64,000 nucleotides of DNA from Mytilus edulis (taxonomy: Eukaryota > Mollusca > Bivalvia > Mytilida > Mytilidae), in the NCBI RefSeq assembly GCF_963676685.1, contig NC_092344.1, positions 44,228,830 through 44,292,829 on the forward strand. Reading direction: 5' to 3'. Position 1 is the first letter of the stretch, and each line of letters begins with the position of its first letter. The position numbers and the translations under genes are program-made. The notes under the pieces were generated by a model, which saw only the letters and a list, made by a program, of their open reading frames with translations, made no database searches and was not told the origin of the DNA. Shown here in pieces: positions 10,548-25,500 of the stretch.

Positions 10548-13500
10548 TCATTTAGCATATTGCTGAAAGAATGCTATCTTAATCTGTTCTATATGATGGC
10601 ACAGTTTAATGGCAGGACCTAATTTGAGTTCTAAGTATTCTTGTACAGTAGGCAGTGTCAAAAGAAGCAACGCTTGGCCATCAATTTCCTGTAAAAAAGG
10701 ATTACAAAATATATATAAAAGGTTTCTTTATCACAAAGTTTAAGCAAATATTCGGTGAAAAAGTCAAATGCAATTTGAAAATGGGATTAAATTAAGACCA
10801 TAAGATTGTACAGTCTCAATATCCGTTGGGTAGCCATCTTTTTGTTCAACAAGGAGCAACGTGTATAAACTAAGAAATGAGAAAATTAAACTTAAAAACT
10901 AAATTTAACATGTTTTGCTGCTACCCAATGTCCCAAATCCTAAATTTTTCACATAACTGATAGTAATTATAAAATTATACATTATGTGTGCAGATATCCT
11001 TTATTCAAGGAGTAAATTTTGCAAAATCCCCTGAATAGACTAAAATTTAACTAAAAGTAACAAGCTTACTCTCAAACAAACAATTTTAAAAAGGCAAAAA
11101 ACTTCAAAATCTGCTTTCATTGGAGATACAGTGGTTTCATTTATGTTACATGATATGGCAAGAATAAAACATTGAGAACAGAAATTCAATGAGTGTTATT
11201 GAATTCAAAGTATCTTAGCTTGTAAATTTGCAGATTTTACTTTGTGATGAGTATGAAGATGTTATTATCATAAACTGTATTGTTCTAACTAAATTGCTTT
11301 CAAATATAAATTAGCAAAATTATCATCTAATATGCAAGACATCAATTTAAAGCACAAAAATACGGTTTTGATCCTAAAGTATATCGAGAGCTCTTAAACC
11401 AAAACTAAACATCTTGTTAAAAAAATAAGGAAAGAACATTGTCAAATTACTTAACTATTGGTGAGTGGGTGTCAACAAATCATCAGTAAACAAAACTACC
11501 TAAGATTTCTTAATTCCAATTAACAATTTTGAAGATTGGTTGATAAACTAAGGATAAATACCTGTTCTCTGAATAGCCTTGCTACTGGAGCACATTCTGT
11601 TCCCTTTATAAAGCCAACAACTTCTTGAACTGACCAATGCAGTGGGTTACTGCTAAGTTTCATGGCATTCTTTATAGGTGAGGTATGGGGAGATGTCTGT
11701 TTTTCTTCTTTTACATGCACATGGTGCTTTTTATGCTGAAACCAGATTGTTTTATAAAAGATATAAAATTCTTAAATTGAAAAAAAAAGAGATATAGCAG
11801 TGTTCTTACATTGACATTAATACCATTATAAAGATAAATAACAGTGCAAATGGAATGGTATTTTGCCTAAATATCATTTTTTATTCTAAAATGTGAGAGC
11901 TAAACCTAGCTTGCCAACTAAAGAACTCCATACAATTTTACAAAATAAAACAAGGGTAACTGCGAGCTACTGCTCACTGATGATACCCCCGCCGCAAGTT
12001 GATAATGTTAAAAGTGTAAAAAGATGTAAGTGTTTGGTAAACAGGAAGATGTAGAGTGATGAATCTAAAAACGCATCACACCGTATAGCTGACATATATA
12101 AACTCTGAAATCAAATTTTAGAAATCCTTTTATTGTAGATCCTAAGAAAAATGTGAAGAAAATTTCTACTCGGCTATTATGTGTAAAATCATACATGTGT
12201 TCGGTATACAGGAAGTCGTCGAGTGATGAATCTGAAAACGCATCACAAGGTATAGCTGACATATATAAACCCTGAAACCAAATTAAAAATCCTGGCATTG
12301 TAGTTCCTGAGAAAAATATTCATGGGAAAGACGGACTCACAGATGGATGGACAGACAGGTAAAACAGTATACCCCCTTTTTTAAAGCAGAGGTATAATAA
12401 GCAAGACGTGAAACAACTGAATGAAAATGAAAGAATCTAGTTTTTTTTAATGTAAAAATATACAAAGATATACCCATTTTCCTCCTTTAAAAACCCATAG
12501 TTTTCTCGACTCTTTTTTTATGCTTGTAGATAATGAGCTGATTGTGTGGTTTACAAGTCTATTTCAGGCAGTAATAGAACAAGTTTAAAATTAAGAGTTA
12601 TGACCCTTGGATTTGAAAGTTGTACTTTTTCAGATTATTAGTTTATGTTTGTAAACATTGAAATGAATTTGTTTCCAACATAGAAAATGGTGAGTTACAG
12701 ATCCAAGTACTGATTTGGTTCTGAATAACCTACTTATCACAAAATTACAGAGCCTTTCCATCATTCTAAAGGCACACAGTGCCATATCATTCTAGTAATA
12801 AAATAGAATATGTCAAACATGTAATTGATAATTGATCAGACCAATAGTAACATACAAATGGGTCATGTTGAAAGACCCTCTACTTACAGGTTTGTTATGA
12901 GTATGATGCTTGTCTTGCACTGGAATCTTCTTATGCGTTTTTCTCTCAAAACTATATTTCGGTAATTTTGCTCCTCTTGTTTTGATTTCTGAAGGCAATG
13001 GAATATGGTGAACATATTTCCTTTTTAATGTTGGATCACCATTATATTGATTTTCTCCACTTTCAATTGTTTTAGTTTCACTAGATACGCTCTCTTTGTC
13101 CTCGTCCCCGTCAGCAATGCTACCATTTTCTTCTGCATTTGTCTCCCCTTCTTGGGTAAGAATTTTCATTCGTTTCTTCTTTTTCTTCTTTCCTGGCTTT
13201 TTGGGACCATTTTCTAAGTTTGTATGACCGCCAGGTGGTCGGCCCACTTTCTTTTTTGGATTATAATATGCTGTAGTAAATAAATTAAATGTACATTTGT
13301 ACGTTTAAAGATAACAATTTTCAAACCAGTCAGAAAGAAATTGAGATGATTCACTTTCACTCTCTTATCTGGGACAACATCCCTAATGCGCCTCGAAATG
13401 AGGAACTCAAAAGTCACGTGTAAAGAAAAAATCTCTGTGTAGTGATATTGGACATGTTTCTATTTTTAACAAATGACTGAACTTAATTATTTGTGGTGAT

Positions 13501-16500
13501 TAGGAAAGTAGAGGAACATAGAATAAATGTGTAATAAACAGCTGCGCCATGAGCGCATGATACGCCCGTCGTCTTGTGAAAAAACATAAATCTTTTTTGA
13601 ATAACACAGGGTTGTACAGGATGTCATGCTTAGTATATCCTGACTCATTCCTTATTCCCGCTCAATAGGAAGATTGTACAAGATGTATTTGGAAACCCGA
13701 CGCAACATTAGCCTGTTAAGTTTTAAGCAATAGAGATACAGCGCAACATGTGAAAAAAAACCTCTTTTTTTACAAAAAACTCAATAACTCGAAAATATAA
13801 AAATGAATCATCACCAAAAAGTATACAGATCTTTAGATTAATATAACAAAGAAGTGTGTAAAGTTTTAAGCAATAATCATAAATCGTTTTTGAGATATGG
13901 TGCGACATGTAAACCCCCCCCCCCCTTTTTTTTTTTTTTACAAAATACTCAATAACTCAAAAATGAAATTTTGAATCATCACCAAAAAGTATACAGATAT
14001 TAAGATTAATATAACTAAGAAGCATTTAAAGTTTTAAGCCATAATCAAGAATCGTTTTTGAGATACGGTGCGACATGTGAAAAAAACACACCCCTGTTTT
14101 AGTTACAAAGTGCCATAACTCAAAAAGTTGTAATCTTATTTTCACAAAAAAGTATACAGATCATTTGACCATCATAAGAAACAACTATGTTAAGTTTCAT
14201 GAAATTTGGATAAGTCGTTCTCAAGTTACGGTGCGACATGTTTACACCGGACAGACGGACGGACGGACACTGGACATTTGTATACCATAATACGTCCCGT
14301 CAAAATTGACGGACGTATAAAAACTATGGAGCTATTGAAAGTGTTCAAAGTATTAAATTTTCAAAGAACTTATTGTGTCCAAAAGGGGATATTTTACCAC
14401 AAGGAGCCGCATCACAAAAGGATGTTCGGGGTTTGCTAATTTACGGAAAAAGTAATCTCACTTCACATTCACATTCACTTTACCGGATATTTGTTTTCTA
14501 CTTTCAGGTTTTTGTACCCCTGAACAGTTCTGTTAGTTGCTTGTCACTTTGAGTATTCGTTATACTATAACCATATCAAGTATTTATTTTCTAAACTTAC
14601 TGTACTGAGTTTTTTTTCTACACTTACTGTACTGAGTTTTTTTCTACACTTACTGTACCGAGTTATTTTCTACACTTACTGTACTGAGTTTTTTTTCTAC
14701 ACTTACTGTACTGAGTTTTTTTCTACACTTACTGTACCGAGTTATTTTCTACACTTACTGTACTGAGTTTTTTTTCTACACTTACTGTACCGAGTTATTT
14801 TCTACACTTACTGTACCGAGTTATTTTCTACACTTACTGTACCGAGTTATTTTCTACACTTACTGTACCGAGTTATTTTCTACACTTACTGTACTGAGTT
14901 TTTTTCTACACTTACTGTTCTGAGTTTTTTTCTACACTTACTGTTCTGAGTTTTTTTCTACACTTACTGTTCTGAGTTTTTTTCTACACTTACTGTACTG
15001 AGTTTTTGTAAGTTGTGAGCATTTTTCCGGACATTCTCCATTTATAAATGTTTGACTGATTAAATTTGGACAGCATTCCAACTTCGTACATATATTCCTA
15101 CAGAACTCTGGTAATTTGTCTGCATGCTGAATAATCTCTACAACTGCCCTGTAACTCTTTCCTTTGTACCTGTAGTCAATCATCAAAGTCAAGTTAGTGG
15201 AACATACATTGGCATACATTTTAAATTGGGATTTTAGTTTTTGTTATTTTAAACCCTTGTTGTTTTCTCTCTTCCAACTTATAAATATATCATATGAAAA
15301 TTCAATCATTTCAAATGTTAATGATATCCTGATTTTGTCAACATTGAGCTGATTCTGCTGTCTTATGATTTTGACAATAAAATGTACAAAAAAAAACATG
15401 CAGCATCATCTGAGTGGTTTTTCATGACAGAAAGAAATATTTTATGTACCATTATATGATTTTCTTTAATAGTCAAAATAGTATTATTTTTCATATGCAG
15501 GGCTCACACTACTTCAGAATTATAGGGAGAAGTGACTTCTCTTTTTGAAACTGATAGGGAGAAGTGGTGAGATTTGAAAGAGAAGTGCTCATTCGCGCGG
15601 TGCGATACAATGTTTGGATTTTACAATAGTATAAATTAGGGCCATATGTAAATAATGTTCTTTTTATATTGTTCAATTCATATCTGAGTAAAAAAATTAC
15701 AATTAAAGTAACATTTGAAATTAAAAGTTGTTTAAGTTTTACTAAGGTTCTTGTGAGAAACTACCAACTAAATATCTAGCACTAACAAAAAAAAAATTAT
15801 TTTAAAAAATGTAAAGAAATTATAATATATCAATAACAATTTAATTAAAAATTATATTGTGTATGATATTCAGTGTTTCTCATAAAAAAAATATAAAAGT
15901 TATTAAGCTGGGCCAGAATATATTAATATTAGTATAATAGTCTCAGAGTTAAGCAACTTTAATCAATAGTTTGAAACAATCCATAAAAAATATAGGGAAT
16001 TATATACACCAATCAATTAGATGTTACAAAAAGTCTCTTAATGCGTGTGGAATGCGTAATTTTTCCCTTTGGGATCAATATTCTTCTGTCAGCTGTTCCA
16101 TCCGTGCGTCCATAGTAATTATTGTAAAAGTACTGATTTCGGTCATAGCTGGTCCGGTTCAGATCCGGAGTTTAGAAATCGGTCAATGGCGGACGAATGC
16201 AAGAAAATTTACAAAAATAAACGATGTTTGACAAGTTATTTGGAAAGGAACATGACGTTTTTAATGCAATAAATGGATTAAAAATTTACTGGAGGCAACT
16301 TTTATCACGTTTAAATGAAGTAACAAACTTATGTTGCCGCATAATTTGAGGTTGATGTACGTTTTCGAGTAACAAGCACCGGAACTTGCAGAAAATGCAC
16401 GAAGTGATAAAAAGTTGTATTTTTATCAAATAACCTGCTACACACTACGAAGACAATGCTTCAACCTCTTTTCTAAAGATAATGAATCGTTTATGTCTGA

Positions 16501-19500
16501 ATTTCTTTAATTATCAATAAAAAAATTGATGTTTCATCAACTTGGTAAAAATTGAAAATGTCCGATGACGGAAGCGACTGAAAGCGACTATCGTCAAGAA
16601 CAGGGCGAATTGTTTTCGCTTTTGGGGGTCGGGGAAAGCGAAGTGATGGTCGGGAAGGCGACTTCTTCGCCCAAGTCGCCTGGTAGCGTGAGCCCTGAAT
16701 TATAAAATATCAACTTCATGAAACATTGTTCAAATCACAAACTTGAACTAAAACTTCTTCTGATTATATTTCACACTTACATAAAAAAAAATGGCTATTT
16801 CGACCAATGTTAGATTAAATTAAGAAATACTGACAAACCATCTTCAAAAAAAGTTATTTTGTTTGATCCTTTGATCTAAATTGTTTGATTTGGTATTTTT
16901 ACATACAGGACAAAACATATTTCGTATTTTATTTCGTTCTTGTACAGGAAAAATTTGTAAGCCATTTCCACATTGACCTTTGTTTTTATTTGTCTATACT
17001 TTTCAACCTACCGTAAACTCGGAATTATTAAAAGGTTTTTAATTAATATATAAGACTTAAAGACTCACTTTGCTTTTAATATTTGTTGGTACATATCAGA
17101 ATTAGGTTTGCCCTCCAGCTGAAGTTCTTTGAGCACCCTGCATGGTTTATAGGCCACATTTATCAGCATGGATAAAACCTCTTTCATCACAAGAAAAATT
17201 GGGCCTGGACCAACACATTTTGGTAAAGAGGCTATTCGACTCTTACTCAGATGAGGACCAGAGAAGCAATGATGGTTGTAATACACTTTATTAACCCATT
17301 CTCCACCTGAAATAGCATGTAACAAGTGTAAAGTAAATAGTTCAAAAGACTTAGATGGTTTAACTGCACAAAATGTTTCTTCAAAAACACACAAAAAAAT
17401 ATAATGCAAATTTGAATATACATGTATACACAAATTTAACATTTGAAACATATAATTAATTCAATAGATAAACCATGTTTCATGGATGGGATGTAAATAA
17501 CTTACTTCTAACAGTATTATTTAATCACACCCAGTATGAAAATACAAAAACTAATAGCTCAAGTCTGTAACTGGAGACGAAAATGTCAAAATCTGACTTA
17601 ACAAATTTTTTGAACAGCCAATTGACAAGTGAAGGGACCACTGAAAATCTTAATTGTTTGACCCAAAATATTTGGATAAAAAATCTTTTTATCATATTTG
17701 TGTATCCATTAACCACACATATTATATTCAATTACATTTACTTCTAATAATGACAACAGAAACAAACAGTCTGTTTGCAGAACTACTTAAGACTAAAATT
17801 GTTAACCTGAATAAATTGAATAACTCAACATTGAAAAAAAAACCATCTTAACTTTTTCGGATCTAATACAGATATAGCACGTCAAAATCCATACCTTGTT
17901 TTGAATGGAATACTTCATTTGTTGAATCAGTAACCCTGTCAAACAGAAAGAAATAATAATGTACAGTTGCAATGTTTTTATTATTTTGATGTACAATTCA
18001 TTAAACTACAGTGAGGAAAAACCAGTTGACAACCAAATCTTTCACTCATTAGAGAATTGCTTTCTGAAGTTTTGTTATGTAAAAGTATTTTCTGCATATT
18101 TCAAGTGTTCAGTTAAAAGTGCTGTCCATATTTTTGGGGTGAAAAAATACTGTCATGCTTCAATACTAGCATGACTAACAAGTGAAACTGCGAGCTACTG
18201 CTCACTGATGATACCCCCGCCGCAAGTGGATAATATTAATAGTGTAAAAATATGCAAGTGTTCAGTAAACAGGAAGTTGTCAAGTGATGAATCTGAAAAC
18301 GCATCACACGGTATAGCTGACTTATATAAATCCTGAAACCAAATTTCAGAAATCCTTGTATTGTAGTTCCTGAGAAAAATGTGACGAAAATTTTCAACTT
18401 GGCTATCATGTGTAAAATCATACAAGTGTTCGGTAAACAGGAAGTTGTCAAGTGATGAATCTGAAAACGCATCACACAGTATAGCTGACTTATATAAATC
18501 CTGAAACCAAATTTCAGAAATCCTTGTATTGTAGTTGCTGAGAAAAATGTGACGAAAATTTTCAACTTGGCTATCATGTGTAAAATCATACAAGTGTTCG
18601 GTAAACAGGAAGTTGTCAAGTGATGAATCTGAAAACGCATCACACGGTATGGCTAACATATATAAATGTTGATACCAAATTACAGAAAGGGTGGATGTGT
18701 AGTTCCTGAGAAAAATGTGACGAAAATTTTCAACTTGGCTATCATGTGTAAAATCAAACAAGTGTTCGGTAAACAGGAAGTTGTCAAGTGATGAATCTGA
18801 AAACGCATCACACGGTATGGCTAACATATATAAATGTTGAAACCAAATTACAGAAAGGGTGGATGTGTAGTTCCCGAGAAAAATGTGACGAAAGTTTCAT
18901 GGGACGGACTGACTGACGGACGGACTGATGGACGGACTGACGGACGGACAGACAGAGGTAAAACAGTATACCCCCCTTTTTTAAAGCGGGGGTATAATTA
19001 TACCTTTTTTAAAGCGGAGGTATAATTATCATATTCATCTAATAACAGTATGTAGTAGGCCTCATCAAATAAGCATAATTAATTGTCTAATTTTATAGCA
19101 GCTGATATTATCAATCTAACATAATATCAGCATACTATATCTTTTTCAACTATAGAAAAATACCATAATTGACTGTAGAAATAATTTCACTCACTCTGAT
19201 AGCACAGCAGATTTCTTAACCTTTACTGGAGTTTTCAACTGGTACCCATTACTTTCACACCAACCAACTGGAAACAAGTTGTGTGATTCAAAATGTTCAA
19301 TGTGGCTGCTACCATACAAAGGGATGTTGTCGAGATGAATCCACAATAATGGTTCAAAAACCCTTGATATGGTAGCTACACAGATTTGATTAGGATTTTC
19401 TGGATTAACTGCTTCAAATTTCATTCCAGGTTCAATGTCTTGATCAAATTTCCTCTGAAATGCATTGAAAAAATAAAATGTTTTTTTTTCTTTCAAGAGA

Positions 19501-22500
19501 CAAGATAGAATTTGGTCAACATCTAATGTGACCATATCTTAACCTTGCCAAATTATGAATGTACAAATGTATAATGAAATACAGCATGTTATTAATCTTT
19601 TTATTTTGAGTTTTAAATCATGATTATGTCCAATTTTCTATTGAAATCACTGTACTGCCGTAACAAAGATATAAATGTATCAAATTGCAAGAAAAATGAA
19701 CAGTAGATGTTATTCTGTATGATGCTTCTGTTTCTCTTTCTTAATCCAACAATGGATAGTTGTCTCATTGGCAATAATACCACATCTTCTTTTTTTATAT
19801 AAAGCCTTAAAGAACAAGATTGAATTTTACCTCAGGGAAACATGACTTAGGTGCTGCCTCTGCTTTACAATAATCCAAATAGTCCTCCCATGACAGAGTA
19901 GATTTTGGCCAACCTACAAACAGGCCAATTATACTATTATATAAGATTATAAACACAAAACTTATTTGACGCTAAGGTCATGTTTTATAAAAAAATTCCT
20001 TAATCATAAATAGTAATATTCATTAACTGTAGTGTGAGAAATTTCCAATGTCTCTGTTTAGACAGACTTAGAATTCAGGCTTTAGTCTTTGCCTTTTTTT
20101 ATTTAGGGGTATCTTGCAATAAATTTATTCTCATGGTAGAGTTTTATGGTATTTCATATTTATGCTTGCATGAAATGGAGTGCTGTCCCAAATGTATTAA
20201 ACTCCATACTGTCAGTCTTTCAAAGATAACAATGAACTTCACATTAGATAATGATGAATTTATCGTCTTATAAACAAATATAATTAAATGTTCTGCACAC
20301 AATAAATATGCATAGCTTTTTGAAAATGTAACCATAAATGTAAATGAACCTTACCATTAGGTGGAGTTACATTAATGCCTTTTGACCGACACCACTTAGT
20401 AGGAAATATACACTTAGATCCAGAATAACATGAGAATCTAATCCTACACATTTCTTCTGTATTTGCCAAGTCATCAATTTCAACAACAAAATAACGTGAA
20501 TTTAAAACATAAAGTACAGTTGCAGGACATATCTGTGTTTTATTTATAGGATTGAGAGCTTCAAGCTTCCAACCTATCTCAAAATTATGCTCGATCACTT
20601 CCTCTTGGTCCTACAAAGAAAGCAAAAAAGTATTTAAAAGACAGTTTTTGGTATACTTATTTTTTTTTTTGGTATACTTGTTCAAATAAATTTGAAGTAC
20701 TTCATCTGTCATAAATATAAATAAGCTTGTTAGTTTTCTCAATTTAATTGTTTCATAATTTTCATGTCAGGCCTCTTAAAGCAGACTGTAGCATGGGGTT
20801 TTCTCATTGTTGAAGGCTGTATGGTTGCCTATATATGCTTTCAATGGCAATCATACCAAATCTCCTTAATTTAGTTATGAGAACAAAATTTTGAACAGAG
20901 AAACCATACTAGTATTTATTTTAACTTTCCAGTGATTTGGTGAACAGTCGATGGGAAAAATAAAAGTTAAAATAGGAAGCACTACTTTAATATTTATTTT
21001 GAAATCTGAAAAATTGTACTGCACTCGTGAAACAGATAACAAAAAAAGTATGGCTGAATGCCCCATAATAAAAAATAATGTAAAATTTGATGGCTTAAAT
21101 ATTTCAATTTCATAACATAAAAAAACAACTTAACAATTTCTGGACAGTAGTAAACTGAGCTTTTCTTCATATTACCACTGTGTAAGACCCTAAACCAAAG
21201 TCAAGGTATTTAAACACACATATAGAAGTAATTTCACTTCATATTTTGTAAAGAAACAAGTAAATATATTCACCTTAAAAATGGCAAGTGGTAAAACAAA
21301 TTTCTCTGCATCTTTCAAAGCTGTCTTCAATACTTCTGGCCAATCTGTCTCACTATCTTCACTTATCAACTCTAAAAGTAAAGATGAAATATTGCTAACA
21401 TTGTTCATGTCACTAGGTCAAATTAAAAACAAAATATCTGTTTTATCTTCACCAAAAAAAATAGTTGGCTTACTGGACAAAAAAAATCTGTTTTTTTTTT
21501 TAAATTGCTTGCATCATGAAGATTGATTTAAAAAGCATAGAATACTACATTCATCTGAACATTTTAAGCAAGTTTATTGTTTCAATATTTTTCAATTACA
21601 TTGCAAAATTAATTACACTAACAAATATGAACTCAACAAAGATGATGTACCCTCCACACACATGACTATAGTTCAGTCAATAATTGATTAAGTAAACAGT
21701 GATTTGGAATAACTACTGTAATTTCAGAAATTATTGCGTGCATTTATTATTATGATTTTGCTATTTTAGACTTGAATGCAATTTTTACTTTTGCGATATT
21801 GAGATAAATCCTGTTTAATTCATATACAAAATTTCAAAATGCGAGTTTAAATTATAGCAATTTTAACCGTCGCATTTTTCTAAATAATAAAAACATCGCA
21901 ATTATTTCTGAATTCACAGTAACAAAAATGGTTCCCCTGAAACAAAATTAATTCCACAATTTCAGTTTTGGTTAAGTGGTATGATGCAGTACTTCACTTG
22001 TATGAATTAAAGAAAGACATGTGTATATATCAAACTCTGTTTACTATTATGACTGGAGACGTTATGCATACAAAAGGGAAGTAATCATATGACATTATAA
22101 TAAGTTATGTTACCAACACAAACAATATGCAAGTGTCTCTGTATTGCGGCTAATTCTCAATACAAACCTTTTGGGGGTAGATATTTGAATCCATGAGCTT
22201 TAGCCCATCCAATAGGATGCAGTCTATGGTTTAAGTAGAATAGCCAGAAATCGTGGGTTGCAGTTTCTACACCTTCAAACCTCAGATACAGACGGCCACC
22301 AACATTCTCCAGAATCTTGACTACCCAAACTTCTAATGGATTGATTGGATGCTGAAGTTCCAATCTCATGCCTTGTTTGAGCTGATCGATTGGAGTTATT
22401 CCTGTATTCTGTAATATATACATTAATATAATATCATACACTGCTGTTGTAATTTCTGGATGTTTATTATTAAAAAAAGTCAATTTTTTGTTATGCATTT

Positions 22501-25500
22501 TTCACAGACTGCAAAAAAAAGATATAGATATATGTAATTTAATGCTTTTCTCACAGACAATAGGGACTTTCTGTTTCATTTTCCTTTCGATGATCTATCA
22601 ATATCTCTTCATAAAATCAAATGCATAACCAAATGACTTTCAGAACTTCAACTTTAGAATCAACATTCTGCATCAAATTTTGGCTCCTTCTGCAGATTAG
22701 TTTTAGTGTATTACTGTCACAATCCAAGAAGGTTAAACTTTTTTATTGGTAACTACGAATGGATAGTCTGACTGCCATGTATAATCTTTTTCTCACCTTG
22801 TCCAAAAGATAAGAAGGGGCTGTACGGGCACCAGTTAATGACCGCACAAGAAAATCTCTCCAATCATCAAACTTGTCTTTAATTGCTGAAAAACATATTT
22901 AATATTGGTCAGAGTTATTCATCATTTCCTCAAATCAAATAATTATGCAAATATTATCTTCATCTCACATTTATTTTACAAACATTTGAAGAATTATATA
23001 ATAAGCTCCTTGAATATGTATTTAAGTTGAAGTTTTCAATGGACCAATTGATGTATGTATGTGTATGGGGCAGATACCATGCATTCAATTTTTCTTCCTT
23101 TATATAATAAATGAGATTGTGATTGTTTAATCTAAAAAACAAGTAAAATATGAAGGGCGCTTGAGACTCTTCAATAGTCAAAAGGGGGCATTTTACAATG
23201 CTCTTTATCGATGATTGCCTAGTCTTGTGAATGAATTTAACAAGGTGACAACTGAACAACTTACTGCACAACATTCCTTACGAGAGTAATTGATAAATAA
23301 TAGCATTGTAATTTTTACACTTTACCTTCTGGTGGTTGTAAAATTTGGTTATTCTGAGCACACCATCCTATTGGATGAATTTCTGAGGTCATTAGGTCAC
23401 ACCAAAAATCAGCAGAGTTGTCATCTTCATAACCATCAAATCGTAATCGAAGCAATGGTCCACATGTCATAAGTACTGAGGCAACCCAATATGTATCTGT
23501 ATTGCATTTGTTTGGCACTTCTAATTTCATTCCTTTAACAAATCCACTCTCTAGACTGTACTCAACCTAAAAAATAAGCAAAAATGAAATCTACATTTTT
23601 TTTTCACATAATCATTATATTTATTCATGTATATCATTTTGGACTCATTTCCACAGAATTTATTCTAGTTGTGAGTTATACAATTACTCTTATGTTACTA
23701 ATTTAAATAATGATATGGTTGATGAAAATGGTGCTTGGTAGAAGCCTCTGGTAGTCTTAAAAGTGTCTTTGTAATTCTTAAAATTTGTTGCGGTCATGGA
23801 AACATGATCATTTGAGTGAGGCAGGTGTTTTGATACACAGCATTGCCAAACTCAAATTTTGAATTTAAAATTAGTATTTGCTGTTTCTTCCCTCAGAATG
23901 CACTATTTCAGAGAAATAGAAAACACTTGTGATTTTGGAGTCAAAATAATGCATTTGAGTAGGCCTAGGGTGACATTGAAACCTTAAAAATCTGACTACA
24001 CATGTCTGTCTATTGTATTATGGTACCATACTGACACAATCAGATATGCTAGAAATATTTAAAGTATGCCATGAAACAGCCATCAAACAATCAGTCTTTG
24101 AAATTCTCCCAGCTTAATTTGTATTAAGACATGTACACTGTAACAAATTTAAAACTCTTATTGTTTAGTGTAGATAATATCTATTTGTAGATGGTATTTT
24201 GAAAGTGACAAACATTTTTTTTATCTATCTATTTTTGCCATCAAGGGATGTCCCATTAATTATTTGTTACAAGCTTAAGACAGTCATTTCTTCTTACATG
24301 TTTAAATGCAGTTGGAGGAATAGAAACTGAATTTGTCTCCTCTAAATGTTTTTCCCATATAAATTCTTCTTCATCTTTATCAACAATTTCTGCACCTGAA
24401 AATGACAAGAAATTTGGCCTTATTATCATAAAAAACAAAATAAAAATTTGATTGCAACAAAAAGATAACATTCTATTTTCTAGTAGTTGTATATAGATAA
24501 AAATTAATCCCTCATAATTTAGAATGAGGTTTTTCCTGTTTAATATCTTTATTGCAGTCATATGACACAGTCACTGTGAGTTACGTGAAACAATACTAAT
24601 ATCAGTGACAAATTTTCACATCTTTAAAATGATCTTATGACAAGTACCTAAATTTAAAAACAATACTTTTTTTAAGTGACAAACTTTCTCTCTTGATATC
24701 ATGGATATTGAATTTGTTATAAACCAATTGCATGAATAGCAAATTGTTTTCAAGAAATACATATATATATTTAAGCTGTCACTACTGCCTCTTTTACTTT
24801 TGGTGTGATGAAGTTCTAAATAGTTCTAAAATTTCATGTGGTAAAAGCAGGATGTGGCTTTTGCCTGTTTAGATACATGTAATCAATAAACAAGTCGCAA
24901 TAAATATCATTAAGGCAGCAACCATTTGATTTTCTGGGGGGGGGCTATGGTTTTTTTTTTCTGGACAAATTTTTTTTCCCGCCTATGGCGAAAAACAATC
25001 TATTTTTTTCGCGACAAGTCGAAAACAATTTATTTCTTTCAATTTTAGCATTACATATAGTGGCAGCTGAGGGTTAAACAAACAATTTTTTTTTCTCAGA
25101 ATCAAAAACAAATTATTTTTTTCTCCAAAAACTGGAAACAAACTTTTTTTCCAAAAAAAACCCATAGCCCCCCCCCCCCCCCCCCCCCCCCCAGAAAATC
25201 AAATGGTTGCTGCCTTATAACATTAATTTAAAATGTAATTTAGAGAAAAGGAATATAAATGTACAGTATAGAATTAAACTTTTGAAGCAATTTCATGATA
25301 AACACATATAGCTTTAGTAAATATAGTACATTTTGAAAAAGAAGGTTATAAACAGATTTGAAGATGCAATCCTGGCATGTATATGGGAAAAAAATAACAT
25401 ATAATTTGAGAATGCTTGAAAATTGTGAAAAAAAAACTAACCTTTTTTGGTTAACAAGTCTCCCCTAATCTTACTGACTCTGTCCCTTTAAAACCATATG

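Noticed and set aside
14589-15006. CRISPR-like array of evenly spaced repeats
   Set aside because: The units touch head to tail with no unique spacers, and the region is a eukaryotic exon-intron junction.
18195-18827. 210-codon ORF as a real gene
   Set aside because: It is produced by four copies of a 168-bp non-coding core inside a transposable element, with no known domain.
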